Counted from the first letter of the stretch, positions 1 through 6,962 are shown. The stretch is 8,151 bases of DNA from Chloroflexota bacterium (GCA_026389975.1 JAPLGV010000452.1:1-8151); one strand, 5' to 3'. Program-made: numbers and translations. Notes: a model not told the origin generated them from the letters alone.

Positions 1-46
1 CCGCGTCGCCCATCAGCATGTCGAAGGTGCGGCCGGCTTCGGCGAC
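1..46 (-). pseudogene. Truncated copy of the gyrB 3' region
   Basis: Read on the minus strand this gives VAEAGRTFDMLMGDA, which matches residues 603-617 of the intact GyrB encoded at 1013-2926 except A603V and D607G. At the base level it matches 1075-1120 at 43 of 46 positions, with differences at 29, 33 and 45. Upstream of base 46 the similarity stops. The frame continues through a low-complexity GC-rich stretch to an in-frame stop at 86-88, so no full-length GyrB/ParE can start here. The fragment runs off the left edge, so its 3' end is unseen. It is either a leftover 3' end separated from its gene by an insertion, or a partial duplication. A living ParE paralogue is unlikely given the stop. 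Confidence 0.6.
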
Positions 47-74
47 CCCCTCCCGGCCTCCTGCCCCCCTTTCA

Positions 75-105
75 TCCCCCCATTTCTAAACCAGAAATGG
101 GGGGA
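75..105. repeat. Perfect 13-bp inverted repeat downstream of the PIN gene
   Basis: Bases 75-87 (TCCCCCCATTTCT) and 93-105 pair perfectly around a 5-base loop (AAACC). It lies about 45 bases past the stop of the PIN-domain gene in its direction of transcription. A partial direct copy of the right arm, AGAAAATGGGGG, follows at about 118-129. There is no U-tract after the stem on the minus strand, so an intrinsic terminator is only weakly supported. It could equally be the end of a small palindromic repeat or a scar at the junction with the gyrB fragment. Confidence 0.55.
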
Positions 106-148
106 AAGAGAGGGGTCAGAAAATGGGGGAGGAGCACTTGCTCAGAGG

Positions 149-607
149 TCAGGCTGCTTTCTCGACGTAGTTCTGACGGTACCAGAGCAGGAAATCGCCG
201 GGTGTGCCCAGCGGAAAGGGCAGGTCCGCGCGCAGAGATTCGTTATCCAGGAAATGCTGGCGATCGAGAGTGACAAAGAAATCGGTCCCGGCCTCCCAAG
301 CGTCGGCCAGCACACGCCCGTCGCCGGGGTGACCGGTCAACGCCAGGGCCGCTTCGTAGCGGGACTCTGGTGCGGTCCCCGCCAAAACCAACCCCACCCG
401 GTCGAGCAGCACAGCCAGTTTCCCGAGCAGGTCCGGCGCTTTGCGGCGCAAGTTGTTTTCGATTTCAGACAGTACCTGCGGGCTGACAGCAGGCGTCACC
501 AAGCCCGCTTCGGCCAGTTTCAAAATCTGGCGCGCCCCGCCCAAGTCGGACCACAGCCCGGCAAACAGGGCGCCGGTATCGAAGACAACCTTAGGCCGGT
601 CGGCCAT
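149..607 (-). CDS. PIN-domain putative toxin (RNase) of a TA module
   Basis: This 152-residue protein fits a single PIN domain, a fold whose toxin members cleave RNA with Mg2+ held by acidic residues. The expected acidic positions are visible: D10 in VVFDTGALFAGL, E48 (and E50) in VSPQVLSEIENNL, D96 in HPGDGRVLADAWEAG and D115 in TDFFVTLDRQHFL. The spacing and the VLADA..AGTDFFVTLD segment resemble the VapC-like PIN family annotated as putative toxin component (COG1569 type). The usual DTN near the N-terminus is DTG here. The ATG at 607 lies inside the end of the upstream antitoxin-like gene (17-base overlap), the usual arrangement for translationally coupled TA pairs. Target RNA is unknown. 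Toxicity is inferred from family and context; the domain call itself is fairly secure. Confidence 0.85.
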   Translation of the reverse strand: MADRPKVVFDTGALFAGLWSDLGGARQILKLAEAGLVTPAVSPQVLSEIENNLRRKAPDLLGKLAVLLDRVGLVLAGTAPESRYEAALALTGHPGDGRVLADAWEAGTDFFVTLDRQHFLDNESLRADLPFPLGTPGDFLLWYRQNYVEKAA

Positions 608-854
608 ACTTCTCGCGTTCCTCGCGCAGGGCGGTCAACATGCTTTCGAGCGACTCGCCGCGCTCGGCCAGGGCGGAGCCAATCTCGTCCGCCATGCGGT
701 CTACCTCCGACCGGCGCGGGCTGATCACGAACGCCCCGCCCAAGTCAATCACGGTCACTACGTCGCCGGATTTGAGCTTATAACTCTCGCGCAGCGATTT
801 AGGCAGGGTGAGCACCCCGCGCTGTGAAATTCGAGCAGTCAATGTTTTACTCAT
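591..854 (-). CDS. AbrB/MazE/SpoVT-family antitoxin-like DNA-binding protein
   Basis: This 87-residue protein carries a swapped-hairpin AbrB-type domain at about residues 3-47: LTARISQRGVLTLPKSLRESYKLKSGD, then VVTVIDLGGAFVISPR. The ISxRGxxTLPxxLRxxxxLKxGD pattern is the family signature. Residues 48-87 are charged and helix-prone (EVDRMADEIGSALAERGESLESM...), suited to wrapping the partner toxin. The ATG at 854 is preceded by AGGAG with a 6-base gap, a strong ribosome binding site. The stop overlaps the start of the PIN gene by 17 bases. It probably neutralises that protein and, as is known for such antitoxins, represses its own promoter, where an inverted repeat sits at 868-902. Confidence 0.87.
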   Translation of the reverse strand: MSKTLTARISQRGVLTLPKSLRESYKLKSGDVVTVIDLGGAFVISPRRSEVDRMADEIGSALAERGESLESMLTALREEREKYGRPA

Positions 855-867
855 GGAATACTCCTGT

Positions 868-909
868 TTATCTGAATTTCAGTATAACAGTAAATCAGAT
901 AATAATCAA
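868..909 (-). promoter_or_regulatory. Promoter and candidate autoregulatory operator of the TA pair
   Basis: On the minus strand TTGATT (909-904) and TATACT (886-881) are separated by 17 bases, giving a reasonable sigma70-type promoter about 27 bases upstream of the antitoxin ATG. An 8-base inverted repeat, TTATCTGA at 868-875 and TCAGATAA at 895-902, brackets the -10 box. A shorter palindrome CTGAA-T-TTCAG covers 872-882. Symmetric half-sites over the core promoter are what an AbrB-type antitoxin would need for autorepression. Operator function is inferred. Confidence 0.55.
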
Positions 910-920
910 ATTGGTCAATT

Positions 921-957
921 TAATAAAACACTACCCTCCGAATGACGCAGGGTAGTG
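921..957 (-). terminator. Intrinsic terminator downstream of gyrB
   Basis: CACTACCCT (929-937) and AGGGTAGTG (949-957) form a perfect 9-bp stem with an 11-base loop. On the minus strand the stem is followed at once by TTTTATTA (928-921). It stands 55 bases past the gyrB stop and separates gyrB from the toxin-antitoxin promoter. Confidence 0.75.
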
Positions 958-974
958 CCAGATTTTACAAGTTG

Positions 975-999
975 TAGGTCACGCTTAAAGCGTGACCTA
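975..999. repeat. Perfect 25-bp palindrome in the gyrB 3' region
   Basis: TAGGTCACGCTT (975-986) and AAGCGTGACCTA (988-999) are exact reverse complements around a single A. The element starts 13 bases after the gyrB stop and precedes the gyrB terminator. With almost no loop it is a poor RNA hairpin terminator. It looks more like a dispersed palindromic repeat or a protein binding site. Confidence 0.7.
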
Positions 1000-1012
1000 T
1001 GATACTGCGTTT

Positions 1013-2926
1013 CTAAATATCCAAATTTCTCACGGCCTTGGCGTGCGTCAGGATAAACCTCTTGCGTGGATCCACCGCGTCGCCCATCAGCATGTCGAAG
1101 GTCCGGTCGGCTTCGGCGGCGTCGTCCACCGTCACCAGCAGCAGGGTGCGGTTGAGCGGGTTCATGGTCGTCTCCCACAACTGCAGCGGGTTCATCTCGC
1201 CCAGACCTTTATAGCGCGACAGGCTGACTTTGTCGGGGCTGACGCCCAGCGATTTCAGCAGTTTATCTTTGTCGGCATCGTTGTAGGCGTAATGGACCTG
1301 GTTCTTGTAAGCCAGGCGATAGAGCGGCGGCTGGGCGATGTACAGGTGACCCTCGTCAATCAGCGTGGGCATGTAGCGGAAGAAGAAGGTCAGCAGCAGC
1401 GTGCGGATGTGCGAGCCGTCCACGTCGGCATCCGTCATGATGATGATGCGCCCGTAGCGCAGGCCTTCGAGGTCGAAATTATCGCCGATGCCGGTGCCCA
1501 GGGCCGAGATGAGCGCCCTGACTTCGTTATTACCCAGGATTTTATCCAGCCGGGCACGCTCGGTATTCAAAATCTTGCCGCGCAGGGGCAGGATGGCCTG
1601 GAAATGCCGGTCGCGGCCCTGCTTGGCCGAGCCGCCAGCCGAGTCGCCTTCCACAATGTAGAGTTCGGTCTTGGTTGCATCCCGCCCGGAGCAGTCTGCC
1701 AGTTTGCCGGGCAGGGTAAGACTCTCCAGCGCGGATTTGCGGATGACCAGGTCACGCGCCTTGCGGGCCGCGTCACGCGCCCGCGCCGAGGTGAGACACT
1801 TGGCAATGATGGCCTTGGCCGCCTGCGGGTTCTCTTCCAGGAACGTCCCGAGGGCCTCGCCCACCACCTGTGTAACGTAGGTTTGCACTTCGGGGTTCAT
1901 CAACTTTACTTTGGTTTGCGACTCAAACTGCGGGTCCGGGTGTTTGATGCTGATAATGGCGGTCAGACCCTCACGCGTGTCGTCGCCGGAGAAGTTCGGG
2001 TCGGCTTCCTTGAGCAGCCCGCCCTTGCGGGCATAATCGTTGACCACGCGCGTCAGGGCTGCCCGCATCCCGGTCAGGTGCGTGCCGCCGTCCACCGTGT
2101 TGATGGTATTGGCGAACGAGTAAACGGACTCGGTGTAAGCGTCTGTGTACTGGACGGCGCATTCGATGCCGATCCCCTCGATATCCTTTTCGACGTGCAC
2201 CGCCGGATGCAGGGTCTCGCGGTTGCGGTTCAGGTAGCGCACGAAGGAGGTGATGCCGCCCTCGAAGTAGAATGTCATTTCACGGTTGGAGCGCTCGTCC
2301 AGGAAGTAGATGGTGGAGCCGCGGGTAACGAAGGCCATCTCGCGGAAGCGCTGTACGAGGGTGTCGAAGCGGTATTCGAGCGCTTCGGTGAAGATCAGCG
2401 GGTCGAACTTGAACGTGGTCTTCGTGCCCGTTACGCCGGCTTTGGCCTTGCCGATGACCTTGACCGGCTCCTGCGGGTAGCCGCGCTCGTAACGCTGGAA
2501 GTGGACCTGGCCGTCGAGCTGGACTTCCACCTCGCACCACTCCGAAAGGGCGTTGACGGCGCTGACGCCCACCCCGTGCAACCCGCCGGAGACCTTGTAG
2601 CCGCCGCCGCCAAATTTGGCGCCCGAATGCAGGACGGTCATCACCACCTCGAGCGCGGACTTCTTTTTCTCCGGGTGGATGTCCACCGGGATGCCGCGCC
2701 CGTTGTCGGTGACGGTGACGGACGAATCGGGATGAATGACAATTTCGATGCGCGTACAGACCCCGGCCAGGGCCTCGTCAATCGAGTTGTCCACCACTTC
2801 GTAGACGAGGTGGTGCAGGGCCTTGATATCCGTACCGCCCACGTACATGCCGGGGCGGCGGCGGACGGCTTCCAGTCCTTCCAGGACCTGGATATCTTTT
2901 GCGGTGTAACTTCCATTTACTGCCAT
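1013..2926 (-). CDS. gyrB: DNA gyrase subunit B
   Basis: This 637-residue type IIA topoisomerase ATPase subunit, with GyrA, introduces negative supercoils using ATP. Visible landmarks: the GHKL ATPase domain (about 1-220) with E43/N47 in VYEVVDNSIDEA, DNGRGIP at 74-80 and SGGLHGVGV at 113-121; the transducer domain with the QTK loop at 337-339; and the TOPRIM domain with EGDSAGG at 426-432 and DADVDGSH at 499-506. RYKGLGEMNP at 571-580 and the NLDI C-terminus follow. PLRGKILN at 447-454 favours GyrB over ParE. Length is that of short GyrBs without the proteobacterial insert. The ATG at 2926 follows GGGGAGGA at a short spacing. All catalytic motifs are intact. A damaged copy of its 3' region lies at the left edge of the window. 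Confidence 0.97.
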   Translation of the reverse strand: MAVNGSYTAKDIQVLEGLEAVRRRPGMYVGGTDIKALHHLVYEVVDNSIDEALAGVCTRIEIVIHPDSSVTVTDNGRGIPVDIHPEKKKSALEVVMTVLHSGAKFGGGGYKVSGGLHGVGVSAVNALSEWCEVEVQLDGQVHFQRYERGYPQEPVKVIGKAKAGVTGTKTTFKFDPLIFTEALEYRFDTLVQRFREMAFVTRGSTIYFLDERSNREMTFYFEGGITSFVRYLNRNRETLHPAVHVEKDIEGIGIECAVQYTDAYTESVYSFANTINTVDGGTHLTGMRAALTRVVNDYARKGGLLKEADPNFSGDDTREGLTAIISIKHPDPQFESQTKVKLMNPEVQTYVTQVVGEALGTFLEENPQAAKAIIAKCLTSARARDAARKARDLVIRKSALESLTLPGKLADCSGRDATKTELYIVEGDSAGGSAKQGRDRHFQAILPLRGKILNTERARLDKILGNNEVRALISALGTGIGDNFDLEGLRYGRIIIMTDADVDGSHIRTLLLTFFFRYMPTLIDEGHLYIAQPPLYRLAYKNQVHYAYNDADKDKLLKSLGVSPDKVSLSRYKGLGEMNPLQLWETTMNPLNRTLLLVTVDDAAEADRTFDMLMGDAVDPRKRFILTHAKAVRNLDI

Positions 2927-2983
2927 AAATTCCTCCCCGTCCCGTACCCCGTCAGAGAACCGGGGCTAACCGAGGGATTCGGG

Positions 2984-3012
2984 ATGATATGCTAGAAACG
3001 GGACTATCGCAA
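2984..3012 (-). promoter_or_regulatory. Candidate gyrB promoter
   Basis: On the minus strand TTGCGA (3012-3007) and TATCAT (2989-2984) lie 17 bases apart, immediately downstream of the stop codon (3016-3014) of the preceding membrane protein gene. This would give gyrB a leader of roughly 50 bases. The leader also holds a short CCCCG/CGGGG stem (about 2948-2966). The hexamers are imperfect, so gyrB may also be read from the upstream gene. Confidence 0.45.
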
Positions 3013-3013
3013 A

Positions 3014-3997
3014 CTATGCTTTCACTGAAGTTGTTTGCCGTTGAAGTTGTTCTAAGACCACCTTCAACCAGGCATTAATATCACGATAATAGACAAAACT
3101 GGCCGCCAGCAGGGCCGTAGAGACGAAAGCGTGCCCGCCGATACCGACCAGCGTCCACCACGAGTCGTGCGGCGGGGTATTCCATAGAAAGTTCAATCCC
3201 TGATTGAGCACCACAAACGTCAATAAGAACAACCCGGTATTGGGCAGGGTGAAGCGCACCATGTGCAGGCTATTCATGATAGCCCGTAGTGCATCCAGTT
3301 GCAAGCTAAAAATTCCGTGCGCAGAGAAGAAAATCGGCATCACCAGCCAGACCAGGATCATCGCCCCGGCAAATAACACCACCTGTCCCAAAACCGGACT
3401 GATGGCCGTCAGGACCGACAACACCAGCAGGGCAGGCAACCCGAAGAAGAACATCAGTCCCATCCAGATGAGCGAAAGGTATACAGCCTGTTTCAGGGAT
3501 TTCCAGAGCGAACGCACTTCCGATTTAAGCGCCACTTTGGAAACCCAATAATAGTACCAAGCGCCAATTATCCAGCCCAGGAAGACCAGGAATAATGCCC
3601 AGCCCAGGATCCCGATGAACGGACCGGCATCCAGGCTAACCGGAACCCCTAACGGGTTTTGCACAGACATCTCGAAACTCAACAGGCTGGTGGTCCCGAC
3701 CGGGAACGTGCGCAGGATGACAAACAAGTTGAATTTATCCGCAATGCCCGTCCAGGCCGTCTGAACGGTGGCCAGGTCGGGGAAATTGGATGGGAAAGCG
3801 CTCGCCAGCGAAGGCAAGCGGCCAATGAGCGGCTGGAGGAATTCCTTCAGACTCAGGTGCGGGCCGAGCCACAGGAACAGGTCGAGCAGAACCGGCGGCA
3901 GGATGACCGCAATGTGGTTGGCTACAGAATCAAATCCCGCCATCAGTGAGGAGACCAGACCCGGAGGCGGGGGGAGTTTACCTTGCTTAGTTTCCAT
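3014..3997 (-). CDS. Multi-pass membrane protein of unknown function
   Basis: The 327-residue product is strongly hydrophobic. Likely membrane spans are about 26-46, 127-150, 171-196, 202-226, 251-271 and 281-304. A mostly extracytoplasmic or amphipathic region lies between the first two (about 50-125), with basic loops (KSEVRSLWKSLKQ, 158-170) and a basic, Gln-rich C-terminus (LEQLQRQTTSVKA). I see no catalytic motif, transporter signature or known domain. A longer reading begins at a TTG at 4045. I prefer the ATG at 3997 because that TTG coincides with a good -35 box and has no ribosome binding site. The stop lies 87 bases upstream of gyrB on the same strand, but gyrB appears to have its own promoter, so a functional link to gyrase is not implied. 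Confidence 0.75.
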   Translation of the reverse strand: METKQGKLPPPPGLVSSLMAGFDSVANHIAVILPPVLLDLFLWLGPHLSLKEFLQPLIGRLPSLASAFPSNFPDLATVQTAWTGIADKFNLFVILRTFPVGTTSLLSFEMSVQNPLGVPVSLDAGPFIGILGWALFLVFLGWIIGAWYYYWVSKVALKSEVRSLWKSLKQAVYLSLIWMGLMFFFGLPALLVLSVLTAISPVLGQVVLFAGAMILVWLVMPIFFSAHGIFSLQLDALRAIMNSLHMVRFTLPNTGLFLLTFVVLNQGLNFLWNTPPHDSWWTLVGIGGHAFVSTALLAASFVYYRDINAWLKVVLEQLQRQTTSVKA

Positions 3998-4015
3998 AGA
4001 TAGTGATTGCTTCTT

Positions 4016-4045
4016 ATTATCAATCCGTGAACTATAAACGGTCAA
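4016..4045 (-). promoter_or_regulatory. Candidate promoter of the membrane protein gene
   Basis: TTGACC (4045-4040) and GATAAT (4021-4016) on the minus strand are spaced by 18 bases (17 if the -10 is read as TGATAA). The start point would be near 4009, giving a leader of only about a dozen bases before the ATG at 3997 with a weak AAGAAG. This also explains the TTG at 4045 as a -35 element rather than a start codon. Confidence 0.5.
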
Positions 4046-4181
4046 AATACAGGTAATTACTGCAATATTGGTTCACATCTTTGCGCAGTACCCTGTGGCT
4101 TACAGCACCCTGTATTCTACCACACGGCGGAATTCGTACAGATGTTCTGGTTTTCTGAGAATCGCCGTGATGATGGGGTAA

Positions 4182-4226
4182 ATATGGGGGTGTTGGGCGG
4201 GCTTCGCCCGCCCAACACCCCCATAT
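4182..4226. repeat. Perfect 21-bp inverted repeat with a 3-base loop
   Basis: Bases 4182-4202 (beginning ATATGGGGGTGTTGGGCGGG) and 4206-4226 are exact reverse complements around TTC. The stem is GC-rich and unusually long for a simple terminator, and neither strand has a clear U-tract after it. It could stop transcription or stabilise the 3' end of the trpB2 message. Its form also fits a dispersed palindromic repeat. Confidence 0.75.
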
Positions 4227-4299
4227 CCTTCCCTCTAACAGGGGAATTCCCAAAGACCCGATATTCTGGCTTTTGGTTCTCTTCTGAAGCAAAAGCGAC

Positions 4300-4329
4300 T
4301 GCAGGTCTCCAGAATTTTTGAGACCTGCA
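4300..4329 (-). terminator. Hairpin downstream of trpB2, possible terminator
   Basis: TGCAGGTCTC (4300-4309) and GAGACCTGCA (4320-4329) pair perfectly with a 10-base loop. It lies about 80 bases after the trpB2 stop. On the minus strand the stem is followed by GTCGCTTTTGCTT, a poor U-tract. On the plus strand it is followed by TTTATTTA. A terminator for the trpS-trpB2 transcript is plausible but not strong. Confidence 0.4.
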
Positions 4330-4407
4330 TTTATTTATGGCTCAAAGCGGAAGCCGCGATAATACAACGTCAATGCGAGCCTTATGGGGCTCACAGACAT
4401 TCTTGAT

Positions 4408-5781
4408 CTACGCTTCCACTGCCACCTGCGGCAAATCCTTCATGGCTTCCTCGATTGCATGTGCTGGATACTCATAATCCACCAGTTCGCCATTCAGGTA
4501 GGATTGATAGGCAGTCATGTCAAAGTGCCCGTGGCCAGACAGGTTGAACAGGATGACGCGCTTCTCGCCTTTGGCTTTGGCATCCAGCGCCTCGTCAATC
4601 GCCACGCGGATGGCGTGCGCGGATTCGGGAGCCGGGAGGATACCTTCGGCGTTGGTAAACTGCAGCGCGGCATCGAAGGTTCCAATCTGTGATACGGCAA
4701 TCGCGTCTATGTACCCGGCATCGTACAACGCCGAAACACTGGGAGCCATACCGTGATAACGCAGACCACCAGCGTGAATACCGGCCGGCATGAAGGTGTG
4801 ACCGAGCGTGTACATCTTGACAATGGGGGCCATCTGGGCGGTATCGCCATAATCAAAGGTGTAGGCGCCCTTCGTCAGCGAAGGGGTTGCGGTCGGCTCG
4901 ACGGCCAATAGACGCGTGCGCTGTCCGTCTTTCAGGTTCTGGCGCAAGAACGGGTAGGCAATCCCGGCGAAATTCGAGCCACCGCCCACGCAGCCGATGA
5001 CCACATCCGGGTATTCGCCGGCCAGGTCCATCTGCTTGAGGGCTTCCTCGCCGATGACCGTCTGGTGCATCAGCACGTGGTTCAACACCGAGCCGAGGCT
5101 GTATTTCTTCGTCCCGCCGGAGGTGGCCGCCATTTGCACCGCCTCCGAAATGGCGATGCCCAGCGAGCCGTTGTTGTCGGGGTCCTGGGCGAGCAAGGCA
5201 CGCCCATATTCCGTGCGCTCCGATGGGCTGGCAAAAACCTGCGCCCCGTAAGTCTGCATGAAAATGCGCCGGTAGGGCTTCTGGTTGTATGAGACTCTGA
5301 CCATGTAGACTTCCAGGTCAATGCCGAAGAAGTTGCAGGCCATGGCCAGCGAGGTACCCCACTGGCCGGCGCCGGTCTCGGTAGTCATGGCTTTCGTCCC
5401 GGCGACTTTGTTGTAAAAAGCCTGCGGGATGGCCGTGTTCGGTTTGTGGCTGCCCACCGGCGAGACGGACTCGTTCTTGAAGTAAATGTGTGCAGGCGTG
5501 CCAAGCGCCTTTTCCAACCGGCGGGCACGGACGAGCGGGGTCGGGCGGTAGAGTTTGTAAATCTCGCGCACTTCCTCCGGGATTTCAATGTAGCGGTCCG
5601 TGCTGACTTCCTGCTGGATGATTTCCATCGGGAACAGCACCGAGAGGAACTCCGGCGTGATCGGCTCCTTCGTCATCGGGTTCAACACCGGGGCGGGCGG
5701 GATAGGGCTATCAGCCAGCACGTTGTACCAGTTTTTTGGCAGGTCGGTTTCGTTCAACATAAAGCGGGTTTGGTCAGACAT
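4408..5781 (-). CDS. trpB2: Tryptophan synthase beta chain, TrpB2 type
   Basis: This 457-residue fold-type II PLP enzyme is expected to join indole and L-serine into L-tryptophan. PLP-binding K113 sits in GSHKPNTA (110-117). ETGAGQWG at 135-142 carries the catalytic Glu region, with W where TrpB1 has H. CVGGGSN at 264-270 is the phosphate-binding loop, and SGHGHFD at 415-421 replaces the SGRGDKD of TrpB1. These variants, the extra N-terminal 50 residues and the length place it in the TrpB2 (COG1350) group, whose members often act without, or with a divergent, TrpA. The ATG at 5781 is preceded by AAAGGAGATAACCC, a strong ribosome binding site. No trpA is present nearby. It lies 123 bases after trpS on the same strand with no convincing terminator or promoter between, so it is probably under the same T-box. 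Confidence 0.93.
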   Translation of the reverse strand: MSDQTRFMLNETDLPKNWYNVLADSPIPPAPVLNPMTKEPITPEFLSVLFPMEIIQQEVSTDRYIEIPEEVREIYKLYRPTPLVRARRLEKALGTPAHIYFKNESVSPVGSHKPNTAIPQAFYNKVAGTKAMTTETGAGQWGTSLAMACNFFGIDLEVYMVRVSYNQKPYRRIFMQTYGAQVFASPSERTEYGRALLAQDPDNNGSLGIAISEAVQMAATSGGTKKYSLGSVLNHVLMHQTVIGEEALKQMDLAGEYPDVVIGCVGGGSNFAGIAYPFLRQNLKDGQRTRLLAVEPTATPSLTKGAYTFDYGDTAQMAPIVKMYTLGHTFMPAGIHAGGLRYHGMAPSVSALYDAGYIDAIAVSQIGTFDAALQFTNAEGILPAPESAHAIRVAIDEALDAKAKGEKRVILFNLSGHGHFDMTAYQSYLNGELVDYEYPAHAIEEAMKDLPQVAVEA

Positions 5782-5904
5782 GGGTTATCTCCTTTTTTGT
5801 GAATGGGTATTCGGAATTTGTTATTCGTTCATCGAAAGGAGAGAGCCTTCAGGGCGGGTGAAAAGCGATGTAAAACATGGCAACTTCTCCAAGATAGAGT
5901 CCGT

Positions 5905-6942
5905 TTAACAAAAAGTACCGGCAATCGGATCAACGCTGTCATACTCGGCCGAGCTATTGTTCTGCAGACCCATACGGGTTTGGACCTCCTCAATGGTTTG
6001 CCGGGCGATGAGTCTGGCTTGATCTGTGCCGGTATGCAGGATTCCCATGAGCATCTTGGGCTGGGCGATGAATTTTGCACGGCGCTTTCGCAACGGAGCC
6101 AGGTAAGTATTGAGTACTTCAGCCAGACGTTTCTTTATCTCCACGTCGCCTATTTTGCCGGTCTGGTAACGGACTTTGAATTCTTCCACTTCTTCCGGGT
6201 TCGGATTGAAAACATCGTGGTAGACGAACACAGGGTTGCCCTCCACATGACCGGAATCATTGGAATGGATGCGCGTCGGGTCGGTATACATGCTCATCAC
6301 CTTGCGCGCCGTCTCTTCGGGTGTATCGCGTAAATAGATGGCGTTCCCGTAAGAAGTATGCATGGTACGGTTGTCCACTCCCGGCAAGCGTGCGGACTTG
6401 GAAAGCAGAGGTTCAAGCTCGGGAAAAAACTGCCCATAGGTCTGGTTAAAGCGGCGGGCTGTTTCGCGCGCCAGTTCGATGTGTGGCAACTGGTCCTCGC
6501 CCACCGGGACAGTGTTCGCTTTGTAAACGAGGATGTCTGCCGCTTGCAAGACCGGGTAGGTCAACAGGCCGAGCGAGGGCTGGAGGTTGAGTTCTTTCAC
6601 CTGCTCCTTATAGGTGGGAACACGTTCCAATCGCGCCACCGTCACCAACATACTGAGCAGTAAGGAAAGTTGGGCATGTTCTGGGATTGCCGATTGCAAG
6701 ATGATGGTCGCCCGCGACGGGTCAATCCCCGCTGCCAGCCAGTCGGCCAACATATTGCAGATATTATCCTGGATGCGTTCCGGGTGAGCATAATCGGTGG
6801 TCAGGACATGCAGGTCAGCGACCAGGAAGAAACATTCATAGGAATCCTGCAACTTCGCCCAGGCTTCCAGAGTGCCGACCAGATGACCAATATGGCGGGG
6901 GCCAGTGGGGCGGTGACCAGTGAGAATACGCTTCTTGAGCAT
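5905..6942 (-). CDS. trpS: Tryptophanyl-tRNA synthetase with divergent KMSKS loop
   Basis: This 345-residue class I synthetase attaches tryptophan to tRNA-Trp in the cytoplasm. TGHRPTGPRHIGH (8-20) ends in the HIGH ATP-binding motif. VARLERVPTYKEQ (102-114), TYPVLQAADIL (128-138, with D136 at the position that recognises the indole nitrogen) and VPVGEDQLPHIELARE (145-160) are typical TrpRS blocks. The overall pattern, including MYTDPTRI and VEGNPVFVYHDVFNPNP, resembles the Deinococcus TrpRS II-like branch. The second signature is odd: where family members usually read KMSKS, here it is TMHTS (193-197) within VDNRTMHTSYGNAIYL, so both lysines are absent. The ATG at 6942 follows AAAGGA with a 7-base gap. 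The leader is a Trp-type T-box. The C-terminal tail NNSSAEYDSVDPIAGTFC looks unstructured. The reading frame is intact throughout. Confidence 0.95.
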   Translation of the reverse strand: MLKKRILTGHRPTGPRHIGHLVGTLEAWAKLQDSYECFFLVADLHVLTTDYAHPERIQDNICNMLADWLAAGIDPSRATIILQSAIPEHAQLSLLLSMLVTVARLERVPTYKEQVKELNLQPSLGLLTYPVLQAADILVYKANTVPVGEDQLPHIELARETARRFNQTYGQFFPELEPLLSKSARLPGVDNRTMHTSYGNAIYLRDTPEETARKVMSMYTDPTRIHSNDSGHVEGNPVFVYHDVFNPNPEEVEEFKVRYQTGKIGDVEIKKRLAEVLNTYLAPLRKRRAKFIAQPKMLMGILHTGTDQARLIARQTIEEVQTRMGLQNNSSAEYDSVDPIAGTFC

Positions 6943-6962
6943 GGCAGTTTCCTTTCTGAGTT

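Larger units (their letters stand above)
4046..4407. other. Non-coding stretch between trpB2 and the membrane protein gene
   Basis: I see no credible gene in these 362 bases. An 86-codon open frame on the minus strand (4032-4292) has low-complexity composition, runs through the long hairpin at 4182-4226 and has no ribosome binding site. The stretch holds two perfect inverted repeats (4182-4226 and 4300-4329) and a small GAGCC/GGCTC hairpin at about 4378-4393 just after the trpB2 stop. Confidence 0.6.

Noticed and set aside
1..148. Possible CRISPR array or insertion sequence at the left edge
   Set aside because: There is one inverted repeat and one partial copy only, with no regular spacer pattern and no transposase frame in the visible bases.
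992..2995. Long plus-strand open frame of 667 codons opposite gyrB
   Set aside because: It lies almost wholly antisense to gyrB, whose catalytic motifs are all intact. The frame is open because of GC-rich codon bias on the other strand, and the product has no recognisable domain.
3998..4045. TTG start giving a 343-residue form of the membrane protein
   Set aside because: The TTG is the first part of a good -35 box, there is no ribosome binding site before it, and the extra 16 residues look unlike a protein N-terminus.
4032..4292. Minus-strand 86-codon open frame between trpB2 and the membrane protein gene
   Set aside because: It crosses the 21-bp perfect hairpin, has no ribosome binding site, and its translation shows no domain.
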